Assembly (NCBI RefSeq): GCF_900105655.1
Contig: NZ_LT629787.1
Coordinates: 434,001-498,000 of the forward strand
Length of the DNA stretch: 64,000 nt
Direction: 5' to 3'
From: Halopseudomonas salegens
GTDB lineage: Bacteria > Pseudomonadota > Gammaproteobacteria > Pseudomonadales > Pseudomonadaceae
Part shown: one piece after another, positions 10,101 to 18,547 of the stretch
Position numbering within the stretch: position 1 is the first letter of the stretch
How the letters are laid out: each line of letters starts with the position of its first letter
The notes under the pieces: model-generated
Seen by the model: the letters and a program-made list of their open reading frames with translations, nothing else
Told to the model about the DNA's origin: nothing
Database searches by the model: none
Program-made: the position numbers and the translations under genes

Positions 10101-10390
10101 TCTTCGCATTGCTGGGCAAAGGCGGCGTTCTCGCTGAGAAATCCATAACCGGGATGGATGGCATCGCAGCCTTCTTCGTAGGCAATGCGCAACAACTGAT
10201 TGGCATCCAGATAGGCGCTGGCACCGCGTCCTTTGAGGGCAATGGCCTGGTCGGCCTTGTGCCGGTGAAGTGACGCGGCGTCATCTTCGGCAAATACGGC
10301 GAGGCTGGGGATGTCCAGCTCGGCGGCCGCGCGGGCCAATCGAATGGCGATTTCGCCACGATTGGCGATCAGCAGTTTATTGAACAACAT
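7106..10390 (-). CDS. Single-chain biotin-dependent acyl-CoA carboxylase (LCC-like)
   Basis: This 1094-residue fusion carries all carboxylase parts on one chain. Residues 1-450 form a biotin carboxylase (ANRGEIAIR, KALAGGGGRGMR, MEANPRIQVEHTVTEAV). A biotinyl domain around 490-560 carries the EAMKM motif, with the biotinylated Lys at residue 524. Residues from about 590 onward form a carboxyltransferase with both halves. This order and size match the single-chain long-chain acyl-CoA carboxylases described from mycobacteria, which add CO2 to acyl-CoAs using ATP and bicarbonate. The ATG shares one base with the stop of the upstream acyl-CoA ligase (TGATG), so the two are translationally coupled. 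Acyl-chain preference cannot be read from the sequence. Confidence 0.93.
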   Translation of the reverse strand: MLFNKLLIANRGEIAIRLARAAAELDIPSLAVFAEDDAASLHRHKADQAIALKGRGASAYLDANQLLRIAYEEGCDAIHPGYGFLSENAAFAQQCEEAGIRFIGPDTKVLQRFGDKASARALALELGVPLVQGTNQPTSLEQARAFMADLGADAAVMLKALAGGGGRGMRAVLDPAELEDAYNRCQSEARAAFGNGDLYIERLIRHARHIEVQIIGDGEQVVHLWERDCTLQRRNQKLLEVAPAPGLDPQIREQLLAAALELTAAVGYRGLCTVEFLLDEDKGDFVFMEANPRIQVEHTVTEAVTGLDLAQIQLHLAAGATLAELGLIQANIPQPRGHAVQLRINLESMASDGSARPAGGTLSAYEPPSGPGIRVDGYGYTGYTTSPSFDSLLAKVIVHADADYASVLKRAYRALCEFRLDGVVSNLHFLQNLLQHPEVQANSVSTAFIETHAAALVGAGTQAHPHLYVKGSARSTVQQHTDVDAPAGTEPLNAPVQGVLVSLDVQIGDAIAVGQQVAVMEAMKMEFVVKATQSGMVRALAVAPGDNLFEGSPLLFLEPADVSADGLVTEESIDLEHIRNDLREVLERQADLTDERRPDAVAKRRKTGQRTARENLADLLDDGSFMEYGGFALAAQRSRRSHEDLLKMSPADGLITGIGTVNAAHFGAENARCMAMSYDYTVFAGTQGVTNHKKTDRMLELAEQWRLPLVFFTEGGGGRPGDIDKVGVAGLDCTTFMRMARLSGQVPLVGVASGRCFAGNAALLGCCDVIIATDNATVGMAGPAMIEGGGLGRFTPEQVGPTSMHSANGVIDVLVKDEAEATRVAKQYLSYFQGDLPGGECVDQRTLRHLIPENRLRVYDIREVIETLADTGSVLELRREFAPGLITALIRIQGKAFGLIANNPMHLGGAIDAVSGDKAARFMQLCQAHGLPMVSLCDTPGFMVGPDSEQQATVRHVSRMFVTAASLQIPFFTIVLRKGYGLGAQAMAAGSFHAPMFTIGWPSSEFGAMGLEGAVRLGYAKELAAIEDPAEQQALFDKLVAELYQRGKGLSMASFLEIDAVIDPLETRDWLLRGLSSAPPESLQAGLRPFVDTW

Positions 10391-12081
10391 CAGAGCCAGT
10401 CCTTGAGTTCGTTTTTCTTGACCTTGCCAGTGGCCGTCATGGGAAGAGATTCTACCAGGCGAAACTCGGGTATCTTGTAGCTCGCCATGGCCTGTTTGCA
10501 CCAGTCGATCAGGGCGTCAGCGTCCAGCGCGCTACCGGGTTTGGCAACGACAAAAGCCACCGGCACCTCGCCCTTTTTCTCGTCGGCACGGCCAATGACC
10601 GCTGAGGCCAGGAGTTTGGGATGCTGGCCGAGCATGGCTTCCAGTTCGCTGGGGAATACACTCATGCCGTTGACCTTGAGCATTTCCTTGCGCCGTCCGA
10701 GGTAACGGATAAAGCCCTGCTCGGTAATCACGCCGCTGTCACCCGTATGCAGCCAGCCATCACGCAGGGCTTCGACACTGGCTTCCGGCTTGTTCCAGTA
10801 GCCCTTGAGCAGGGACGGGCTGCGCAGGCATAGCTCACCCTCGCTGCCTAATGGCAGCAGTTCACCGGTCTCGAAGCTGCAGACCTTGAACTCGGTGCCG
10901 GGTACTGGCAGGCCGACAAAGGTCGGGGCGGATTTCAGGTCGAAGTCGTCATCCTGCAGGCCGGCGGTAAAGGTGTCGCAGGTGTGGGTTTCGGTCATGC
11001 CGAAGCTGGTCTCGAACAGGGTGCAGCCGGTCCGTTCACGCCAGCGGCGACGGTATTCCGGGGTCAGTTTCTTGATAAAGGAAACACAGCTGGTGATCGC
11101 CAGCGAGCTGAAATCAAAATCAGCGACCTGAGGGTGGTCGAGAATCTCGGCAGCGCTGTCAACCAGCAAACCGGTTTGGTTGACGCGGTAATGTTGTACT
11201 GCCTGCATAAAGGCCAGCGCATCCCAGCGGGCCAGCAATACCATGGTAGTGCCGGTGAACGCCGGGAAGAGCACGCCGGCATTTTCGCCGGCAATCCAGA
11301 ACTCCGGCATGAAATTCAGACTTACGCGTTCGCTGTCCAGCCCCATGGCCGCGGGTACAAAGCTGGCGCAGGTATAGAGCATGTCGCCGTGGGTGTGGAT
11401 GCAGCCCTTGGGCAGGCCAGTGGTGCCGCCGGTGTAGTTGAGCGCGGCAATATCATCGAGCATGGGCTCGGGCAGCTCATCCGGCAATGCAGTGCGCGCC
11501 AGTTCCGGCAGCAGATCCAGGCTGTCGGTGATCTCCAGTTTGGGTGCCAGTAACAAGTCGGGTACTTGCAGCGGTGGGTTGGCCGGACAGACTTCGGACA
11601 GGCTGGTGCTGATCAGCAGTCGCAGGTCGGTGTTGTCGCGTACCTGGCGTACCGCTGGCAGCAGTTGATCAAAGCAGACGATCACGCTGGCGCCACAGTC
11701 CTTGAGTTGATATTCCAGCTCCATCCCCACTGCCATCGGGCTGACCGGGCAATGAATGGCACCGGCCTTGAGGATGCCGAAGAAGACGATATGAAATTGC
11801 GGGCAGTTGGGCAGGTAGACCGCGACCCGGTCGCCGGGCTGCACGCCCTGGGACAGTAGCAAGCTGGCAAAGCGGTCAGACAGGTCATCGAGTTCGGCAA
11901 AGCTGGTGCTGTGGCCGTAGAAGGCAATAGCCAGCTTGTCAGGGCATGTCTTTGCCCAATGGTGCAGGTAGCTGGTCAGCGGTTTCTCACCAAGCGGGTA
12001 CTCAGGTTCGCGGGCATGCCCTGCGGGCCAGTTTCGGGCATGCAGCTGCTTGAGTCGGGTCAGATACTCTTGTTCGTGCAT
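10390..12081 (-). CDS. AMP-forming acyl-CoA ligase
   Basis: This 563-residue member of the ANL superfamily would activate a carboxylic acid to its acyl-AMP and then acyl-CoA. The ATP-binding motif YTGGTTGLPKG is intact. Later motifs include YWNKPEAS and GWLHTGDSG, and the C-terminal domain holds the adenylation lysine in TGKVKKNEL. The start follows a good AAAGGTGAG site. Its stop overlaps the carboxylase start, suggesting the ligase feeds its product to the carboxylase. A LysR gene is divergent from it. The acid could be a fatty, branched or cyclic acid; nothing in the sequence decides which. Confidence 0.93.
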   Translation of the reverse strand: MHEQEYLTRLKQLHARNWPAGHAREPEYPLGEKPLTSYLHHWAKTCPDKLAIAFYGHSTSFAELDDLSDRFASLLLSQGVQPGDRVAVYLPNCPQFHIVFFGILKAGAIHCPVSPMAVGMELEYQLKDCGASVIVCFDQLLPAVRQVRDNTDLRLLISTSLSEVCPANPPLQVPDLLLAPKLEITDSLDLLPELARTALPDELPEPMLDDIAALNYTGGTTGLPKGCIHTHGDMLYTCASFVPAAMGLDSERVSLNFMPEFWIAGENAGVLFPAFTGTTMVLLARWDALAFMQAVQHYRVNQTGLLVDSAAEILDHPQVADFDFSSLAITSCVSFIKKLTPEYRRRWRERTGCTLFETSFGMTETHTCDTFTAGLQDDDFDLKSAPTFVGLPVPGTEFKVCSFETGELLPLGSEGELCLRSPSLLKGYWNKPEASVEALRDGWLHTGDSGVITEQGFIRYLGRRKEMLKVNGMSVFPSELEAMLGQHPKLLASAVIGRADEKKGEVPVAFVVAKPGSALDADALIDWCKQAMASYKIPEFRLVESLPMTATGKVKKNELKDWL

Positions 12082-12166
12082 TAGCGCTCACCTTTGTTGT
12101 TGTCGGCACTTTTCGGCTAGTCGATGCAGCATAGTGCGCCGGACCAGCGCATGAAAGCGACGAATA

Positions 12167-12184
12167 TTCATTACAGCTAATGAA
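12167..12184. promoter_or_regulatory. Candidate LysR-type operator in the divergent promoter
   Basis: TTCATTA and TAATGAA form a perfect 7-base dyad separated by CAGC, containing the T-N11-A pattern typical of LysR-type sites. It lies in the 170-base gap between the ligase gene and the divergent LysR gene. That is where an autoregulating LysR protein would bind. Confidence 0.55.
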
Positions 12185-12251
12185 CTGTATTCATGGATTA
12201 GCCTTGATCATGCAGTTATGATGCGAATACAGGGTAAAAAAAGGTGTTGCC

Positions 12252-13202
12252 ATGAATAAAAGCCATGATTTGCCCGCTCTAGGTCGGATGGATCTGAATC
12301 TGTTCAGGGTTTTCGAGGTCATCTATCGTGAGCGCAGCCTGACCCGTGCCGCAGCGGTGTTGCACGTTAGTCAGTCGGCCGTCAGTCATGCTCTGGCCAG
12401 GCTGCGTACGCATTTTGGTGACCCACTGTTTCAGCGGGAGGGGCGAGGAGTGTCGCCGACTGCTCTGGCCATGCGCTTGGCTCCGGGCATTCTCGACAGC
12501 CTTGCGCGCTTGCAGCAGAGCCTGGGGCAACTTCAGGATTTTGATCCCGAGCAAGCGCAGCGCAGCTTTACGTTGAATTTGCCGGAACAGTTGGAACCCA
12601 CCATTCTTCCGCCTTTATTGCAGCAGTTGCGCCCTTATGGGCCGGGAATCCGGTTGCGCACGGCCAGTGTTCGCTGGAGTGAGCTGAAGCTGGAGTTGGC
12701 TGCCGGGCGCGTGGATATGGCAATTGAAATTGCGCGGCCGGTGGATGCAACGTTGCGTCAGTTACAACTGCTGGAAGAGTCGTTGTGTGTAGTGGTTCCG
12801 GCTGAATTCGAAGGCGAGCTTACGGCTCACCGTTACCTGGCTGCAGAACATATTGCGGTTGCATCCTGGCGGCGTGGGCTGAGCTTTGAAGATCTGGCCC
12901 TGGCCCGTCTCGGCCATTCACGTCAGGTTGTCCAGCGCTGCCAGAATTACCAGGCAGCGAGCCTGGTGGTGGCCCAGGGCAGTGGCTGCCTGCTAACCAT
13001 GGCACGTCAGCATGCCGAGCTGATCAATGCTCCCTTGGGCAACCGTTTAATGGCACTGCCCTTGCCCTTGCCGCGAATGGGGCTGAATCTGTATTGGCAT
13101 GAGGATGCCGAATTGGATCCGGCAAACCAATGGCTTCGCGGGCAGTTGCTCGGCCTGGCTCAGAACAGCTCCAATGGTGTGCTGGCGCCCTCACCTGTAT
13201 AA
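12252..13202 (+). CDS. LysR family transcriptional regulator
   Basis: This 316-residue protein has an N-terminal winged helix-turn-helix (about residues 12-72; SLTRAAAVLHVSQSAVSHAL). A periplasmic-binding-like effector domain follows to the C-terminus. It is divergent from the acyl-CoA ligase/carboxylase operon across a 170-base gap holding a dyad. By family precedent it probably controls that operon, with an acid or acyl-CoA as co-inducer. An AAGG site precedes the ATG. Its 3' end overlaps the 3' end of the opposing ponA gene by 43 bases. Confidence 0.93.
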   Translation: MNKSHDLPALGRMDLNLFRVFEVIYRERSLTRAAAVLHVSQSAVSHALARLRTHFGDPLFQREGRGVSPTALAMRLAPGILDSLARLQQSLGQLQDFDPEQAQRSFTLNLPEQLEPTILPPLLQQLRPYGPGIRLRTASVRWSELKLELAAGRVDMAIEIARPVDATLRQLQLLEESLCVVVPAEFEGELTAHRYLAAEHIAVASWRRGLSFEDLALARLGHSRQVVQRCQNYQAASLVVAQGSGCLLTMARQHAELINAPLGNRLMALPLPLPRMGLNLYWHEDAELDPANQWLRGQLLGLAQNSSNGVLAPSPV

Positions 13203-15559
13203 CCGCCGGCTTCGAGCTCGCTGAAGGGCGGCGGAGCATCTTCTTCCTTGAAAACTTCGAAGTAGCCGTCGCTGCTGCCGGGTCTGGCGGTGCGTCCGGT
13301 GGTTGGGTCGATGCGCACATTGACCATGCCATCTGGCATCGCCTGGCTGTGTTCTGGTTGCTCGTCAAGGACGGCACCGACAAAGTCGATCCAGATCGGC
13401 AAGGCAACGGTGCTGCCGTATTCGCGTCGACCAAGACTGGCTGGTTGGTCATAACCGGCCCATACAGTGGTTACCAGGTCCGCGTTGTAGCCTGAAAACC
13501 AGGCATCGCGCTGTTCATTGGTGGTACCGGTTTTGCCGGCCAGGTCGCTGCGCCCCAATACTCTGGCGCGTCCACCGGTGCCCCGGGTTATCACGTCTTT
13601 GAGAATGCTGTTGATCTGGTAGGCGGTACGCGGATCAAGCACCTGCGGGGCCAGCTCGGGCTCCTGGGTAACCTGACTGCTGGACAGGCGCGGGTAATAG
13701 GCCAGTTGGCGCTCGCGCTCAGCCTCAAGGCGTGCGGGGGTAATCTTGGGGCGAGCATAATCAAGCAATTGACCGTGACGATCTTCAATGCGCTCGATCA
13801 GCCAGGGATCAACCAGATAGCCACCGTTGGCGAACACGGCATAAGCACGGGTAACCTGCAGCGGGGTCAGTTCGAGGCTGCCCAGCGACGAGGACAGGTG
13901 GCGTGGCAGCTCGTCGCGAGAAAAACCGAAGCGCTCGATGTAGGTCAGTGACTCATCAATGCCAAGATCCTGCATCAGGCGAATCGACACCAGGTTGCGG
14001 GAGCGATACAGCGACTCACGCAAACGAATCGGTCCGAGAAAGTCCCCACCTGAGTTTTGCGGGCGCCAGATGTTATCCAGGTGTTCATCTGCAAACACCA
14101 GCGGCGCATCGTTGACCAGGCTGGCGGGCGTATAGCCATGATCCAGCGCAGCAGCGTACAGAAAGGGTTTGAAACTGGATCCGGATTGACGTTTGGCCTG
14201 CACGGCGCGGTTGTAATTGCTCTGGGAAAAAGAAAAGCCGCCTACCACTGCTTCAATGCGACCATCAGCAGGCGACAAGGCAATCAGCGTGCTTTGCGCA
14301 GCAGGAACCTGCTGCAAGGCGAAGTCGCCATCATCCTGTGGACTGACACGAATAACATCGCCGGGCAACATTATATCGGCTGGGCGCGTGGGGTTTGGCC
14401 CCATGCTGTTGATGCTGAGAAAAGGGCGTGCCCACTGCATGCCGGACCACGGGATGCGTACATCCTCGCCATTTTCCAAACGGGCGATCGCATAGTCGTC
14501 GGCTACTTCAATCACCAGTGCTGGCAGCAATCCGTTGAGAGTCTGGTATGCGGCGAGCAGAGTGCCCGCTTGCTCCGGAGCGGCCTCCGGGTGCCGTGCT
14601 TCGGGCCCACGGTAGCCATGTCGGCGATCGTAAGCCATCAAGCCTTCACGGAGAGAGGCCTGTGCTTGTATCTGGCGTTCGCTGTGCACGCTGGTATAGA
14701 CATGGTAGCCGTCAGTGTAGAGCGCATCGCCAAAACGTTCGTACAGCTCCTGGCGTACCATTTCTGCTACCCAGGGTGCCTCGAAATCCGGATTGGCGCG
14801 GTGCAGACGTGCGCGATCGGGGCTGTTGATCGCGTTGTCGAAGGCCTCCTGATCAATCATGCCGAGACCCAGCATACGCTGCAGTATCCAGTCGCGCCGC
14901 ACCGTTGCGCGCTCCAGGTTGCTCAGCGGGTTGTAGCGCGACGGTGCTTTTGGCAGGCCAGCTATCATGGCCATTTCAGCCAGGCTGAGCTCATTGATGG
15001 AGCGGCCGTAATAGACCTGTGCAGCAGCTTCAATACCGTAGGCCCGGTGACCCAGATAAATTTTATTGATGTAAAGCTCGAAAATTTGTTGTTTGTCGAG
15101 ATGGCGCTCGATTTGCAATGCCAGCAGTATTTCGTTTAACTTGCGCGAAAACACGCGATCGCTGGTCAGAAAAACATTTTTCGCCACTTGCATGGTGATG
15201 GTGCTGCCGCCGGTTTGTATGTGCCCGGACTGGGCCAATTCGGCAGCAGCTCGCAGCAAACCTTTGGGGTCGACCCCGTGATGACGCAGAAAATTGTCAT
15301 CCTCCGCTGCCAGAAAAGCATTGATGAAGTCTTCCGGCACCTGGTCAAAACTCACGGGGACCCTGCGCATTTCACCATATTCGGCAATCAGCTGATTATC
15401 TGTGCTATATATTCGTAGTGGCGTCTGCAATTGCAGCTCGCGAAGGCTTTCAACATCTGGCAAGGCGGGGCTAAGATAGAGCGCAGTACCGCTGAGCGCC
15501 AGAAACAGGCCGCAAATCAGTGCCAACAGTGACCAAAGAAGAAATTTTATAAAACGCAT
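13160..15559 (-). CDS. ponA: Penicillin-binding protein 1A (bifunctional murein synthase)
   Basis: This 799-residue class A penicillin-binding protein polymerises and cross-links peptidoglycan. It has one N-terminal membrane anchor, a GT51 glycosyltransferase domain (EDDNFLRHHGVDPKGLLRA, GGSTITMQVAKN), and an inserted domain of the PBP1A type. The transpeptidase domain has SSFK with the nucleophile at Ser461, SRN, and KTGTTNEQRDAWF. Its position divergent to pilM is the standard Pseudomonas arrangement and supports PBP1A over PBP1B. The coding 3' end overlaps the converging LysR gene by 43 bases. Confidence 0.96.
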   Translation of the reverse strand: MRFIKFLLWSLLALICGLFLALSGTALYLSPALPDVESLRELQLQTPLRIYSTDNQLIAEYGEMRRVPVSFDQVPEDFINAFLAAEDDNFLRHHGVDPKGLLRAAAELAQSGHIQTGGSTITMQVAKNVFLTSDRVFSRKLNEILLALQIERHLDKQQIFELYINKIYLGHRAYGIEAAAQVYYGRSINELSLAEMAMIAGLPKAPSRYNPLSNLERATVRRDWILQRMLGLGMIDQEAFDNAINSPDRARLHRANPDFEAPWVAEMVRQELYERFGDALYTDGYHVYTSVHSERQIQAQASLREGLMAYDRRHGYRGPEARHPEAAPEQAGTLLAAYQTLNGLLPALVIEVADDYAIARLENGEDVRIPWSGMQWARPFLSINSMGPNPTRPADIMLPGDVIRVSPQDDGDFALQQVPAAQSTLIALSPADGRIEAVVGGFSFSQSNYNRAVQAKRQSGSSFKPFLYAAALDHGYTPASLVNDAPLVFADEHLDNIWRPQNSGGDFLGPIRLRESLYRSRNLVSIRLMQDLGIDESLTYIERFGFSRDELPRHLSSSLGSLELTPLQVTRAYAVFANGGYLVDPWLIERIEDRHGQLLDYARPKITPARLEAERERQLAYYPRLSSSQVTQEPELAPQVLDPRTAYQINSILKDVITRGTGGRARVLGRSDLAGKTGTTNEQRDAWFSGYNADLVTTVWAGYDQPASLGRREYGSTVALPIWIDFVGAVLDEQPEHSQAMPDGMVNVRIDPTTGRTARPGSSDGYFEVFKEEDAPPPFSELEAGGYTGEGASTPLELF

Positions 15560-15631
15560 GAGGGATGAAGAATTCCCTGTTGAATGAATCGGTTAGCGGT
15601 TGTGCTGATTGGAAACGGGGTAACAGTTTGC

Positions 15632-15661
15632 ATTATAAGCGCATTTTTTTCTAATAAGCCA
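15632..15661 (-). promoter_or_regulatory. Likely sigma-70 promoter for ponA
   Basis: On the minus strand a perfect TATAAT (15632-15637) has a TGGCTT 18 bases upstream (15656-15661) as a weak -35. It lies about 73 bases ahead of the ponA start. The -10 match is strong and the -35 is poor. Confidence 0.45.
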
Positions 15662-15716
15662 TTTGCGCTTGTGCAATACCTGTTATTTAATGTAGGAAAA
15701 CATAAACCGTCCGTAA

Positions 15717-16807
<1,091 letters not shown>

Positions 16808-16808
<1 letters not shown>

Positions 16809-17383
16809 TGGCTCGCATTAACCTGTTGCCCTGGCGCGAGCAGCTCAGGGAAGAGCGCAAGAAACAGTTTCTGACTGTTCTGGTGCTGATTGTGATTGTT
16901 GCCGCCTGTCTGGTGTTTGCAGGTGATCGCTACTTCACGGGCAAGATTGATCATCAGAATGCACGCAACGAATATCTGCGTAGTGAAATTCGAGTCCTTG
17001 AAGAGCGTATCCGCGAAATCGAACAGTTACAGGCGCGGCGCACCCAGTTGCTGGATCGCATGCGCATTATTCAGGACTTGCAAGGAAATCGGCCAATCAT
17101 CGTGCGGGTATTCGACGAATTGGCTCGCAGCCTGCCGGATGGCCTCTACTTCACGTCGCTGGAGATGAAAGGTTCGACCATTTCCATTCGTGGGGGTGCC
17201 GAATCCAACAGCCGGGTGTCCAATCTCATGCGCCAGCTGGATGCGTCAGAATGGCTGACTGCTCCCAACCTGACCGCTGTGCGTGCCGTCACCCAGGGTG
17301 AGTTGCAGCAGGCCAATGTCTTCGAGCTCTCGGTGCGTCAGACTGAGCCCAGAAACAGTGCTCAGGGAGGGCAGCAACAATGA
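16808..17383 (+). CDS. pilN: Type IV pilus assembly protein PilN
   Basis: This is a 191-residue bitopic inner-membrane protein. The N-terminal INLLPWRE is the PilM-binding motif. One membrane segment (about residues 22-42) is followed by a periplasmic coiled coil and a ferredoxin-like domain that pairs with PilO. The start overlaps the pilM stop as TAATG, so translation is coupled. It belongs to the alignment complex joining the inner-membrane motor to the secretin. Confidence 0.95.
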
Positions 17384-18003
17384 GCTTCAGCCAATCCTTG
17401 GAAAGTCTGAAAAAGCTCGAAATGAGCGATCTGGACTTCAACAATCTTGGTGCCTGGCCGGCTGCCCTGAAAGTCATCTTTGGCGCAATCATCTTTGCTG
17501 CGCTGGTGTTTCTCGGCTACCACTTCCACCTCAAGGAGTTGCAAGCTGACCTTGACCGGGTTGAGGCCCAGGAGGTTGCTCTGCGTCAGGAGTTCCGTGA
17601 CAAGTCAGAGCGTGCAGCGAATCTGGACGCCTACCGCGCACAACTTGAAGAAATAGAAGAGCGCTTTGGCACCCTGCTCAAGCAGTTGCCAACGGATACT
17701 GAAGTTCCCGGGCTGCTGGAAGACATTACGCAGCTGGGTCTCGGTAGCGGCCTTGAGTTCGAGTCGATCACTCTGCAGCCCGAAGCGGCGAAGCAGTTCT
17801 ATATCGAGTTGCCCATTCGCATCGTAGTACAAGGCACTTATCACGATCTGGCCACGTTTGTCAGCGGGGTTGCCGGCTTGCCGCGCATCGTAACCCTGCA
17901 TGACTTCAATATTGTGCCGGTTACTGAAGGCAACCCGAATCTGTTGAAAATGAATATCCTGGCCCGGACCTATCGGTACAACGAGCAGGGAGACAACCAA
18001 TGA
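17380..18003 (+). CDS. pilO: Type IV pilus assembly protein PilO
   Basis: This 207-residue inner-membrane protein has one membrane segment (about residues 28-48), a periplasmic coiled coil, and a C-terminal ferredoxin-like fold. It forms heterodimers with PilN and contacts PilP. Its start overlaps the pilN stop by four bases (ATGA), as does its stop with the pilP start, so stoichiometry is probably set by coupled translation. Confidence 0.95.
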   Translation: MSFSQSLESLKKLEMSDLDFNNLGAWPAALKVIFGAIIFAALVFLGYHFHLKELQADLDRVEAQEVALRQEFRDKSERAANLDAYRAQLEEIEERFGTLLKQLPTDTEVPGLLEDITQLGLGSGLEFESITLQPEAAKQFYIELPIRIVVQGTYHDLATFVSGVAGLPRIVTLHDFNIVPVTEGNPNLLKMNILARTYRYNEQGDNQ

Positions 18004-18527
18004 AGCCTTTACATATGGCCCCTTTGGCCCTGCTTCTCAGTGTGACCTTGTCCGGTTGTGGTGGTAACGAGTTCAATGACCTGCAGGTTTTCATGGATGA
18101 AACCCGGGCACGCCCCAGTGGTGATATTGAGCCACTGCCGCGGTTCAGTCCCTACGAAGCTTTTACTTACAGCGCGACATCCATGCGCAGCCCGTTTCAA
18201 CCGCCGGTACGTATCGACCTGACGCAGCGGCAGCGTGGAAATGATGACGTGCGACCGGATGAAGATCGTGTCCGTCAATTCCTTGAAGGATTCAATATTG
18301 AAGGATTTGATATGGTGGGTACGCTTAGCAATGAAGACGGCATGCAAGCTTTGATTCGTGGTGCCGGGAGTGTTCATCGCGTCACAATCGGGGACTACCT
18401 CGGACGCAATCATGGTCGGATTACCAGTATCGATGAAGGCCGGGTCGAAGTGGTAGAAATTGTTCCGGACGGCGAAGGTGGTTGGTTGGAGCGCCCGCGT
18501 ACCCTCAGCTTGTCTGAGCGCGGATAG
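18000..18527 (+). CDS. pilP: Type IV pilus lipoprotein PilP
   Basis: This is a 175-residue lipoprotein with a signal peptide ending in the lipobox LSGC (Cys at residue 20). A flexible Pro/Arg-rich linker is followed by a small beta domain (about 80-170) with GDYLGRNHGRI. In the family PilP bridges PilN/PilO to the N-domains of the PilQ secretin. The gene overlaps pilO by four bases and lies 20 bases ahead of pilQ. Confidence 0.95.
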   Translation: MKPLHMAPLALLLSVTLSGCGGNEFNDLQVFMDETRARPSGDIEPLPRFSPYEAFTYSATSMRSPFQPPVRIDLTQRQRGNDDVRPDEDRVRQFLEGFNIEGFDMVGTLSNEDGMQALIRGAGSVHRVTIGDYLGRNHGRITSIDEGRVEVVEIVPDGEGGWLERPRTLSLSERG

Positions 18528-18547
18528 GTCAACCAGGGAGAGAATTT

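Noticed and set aside
13706..15139. Plus-strand frames of up to 360 codons within ponA
   Set aside because: They are antisense to a gene with all catalytic motifs intact and do not resemble any protein family.
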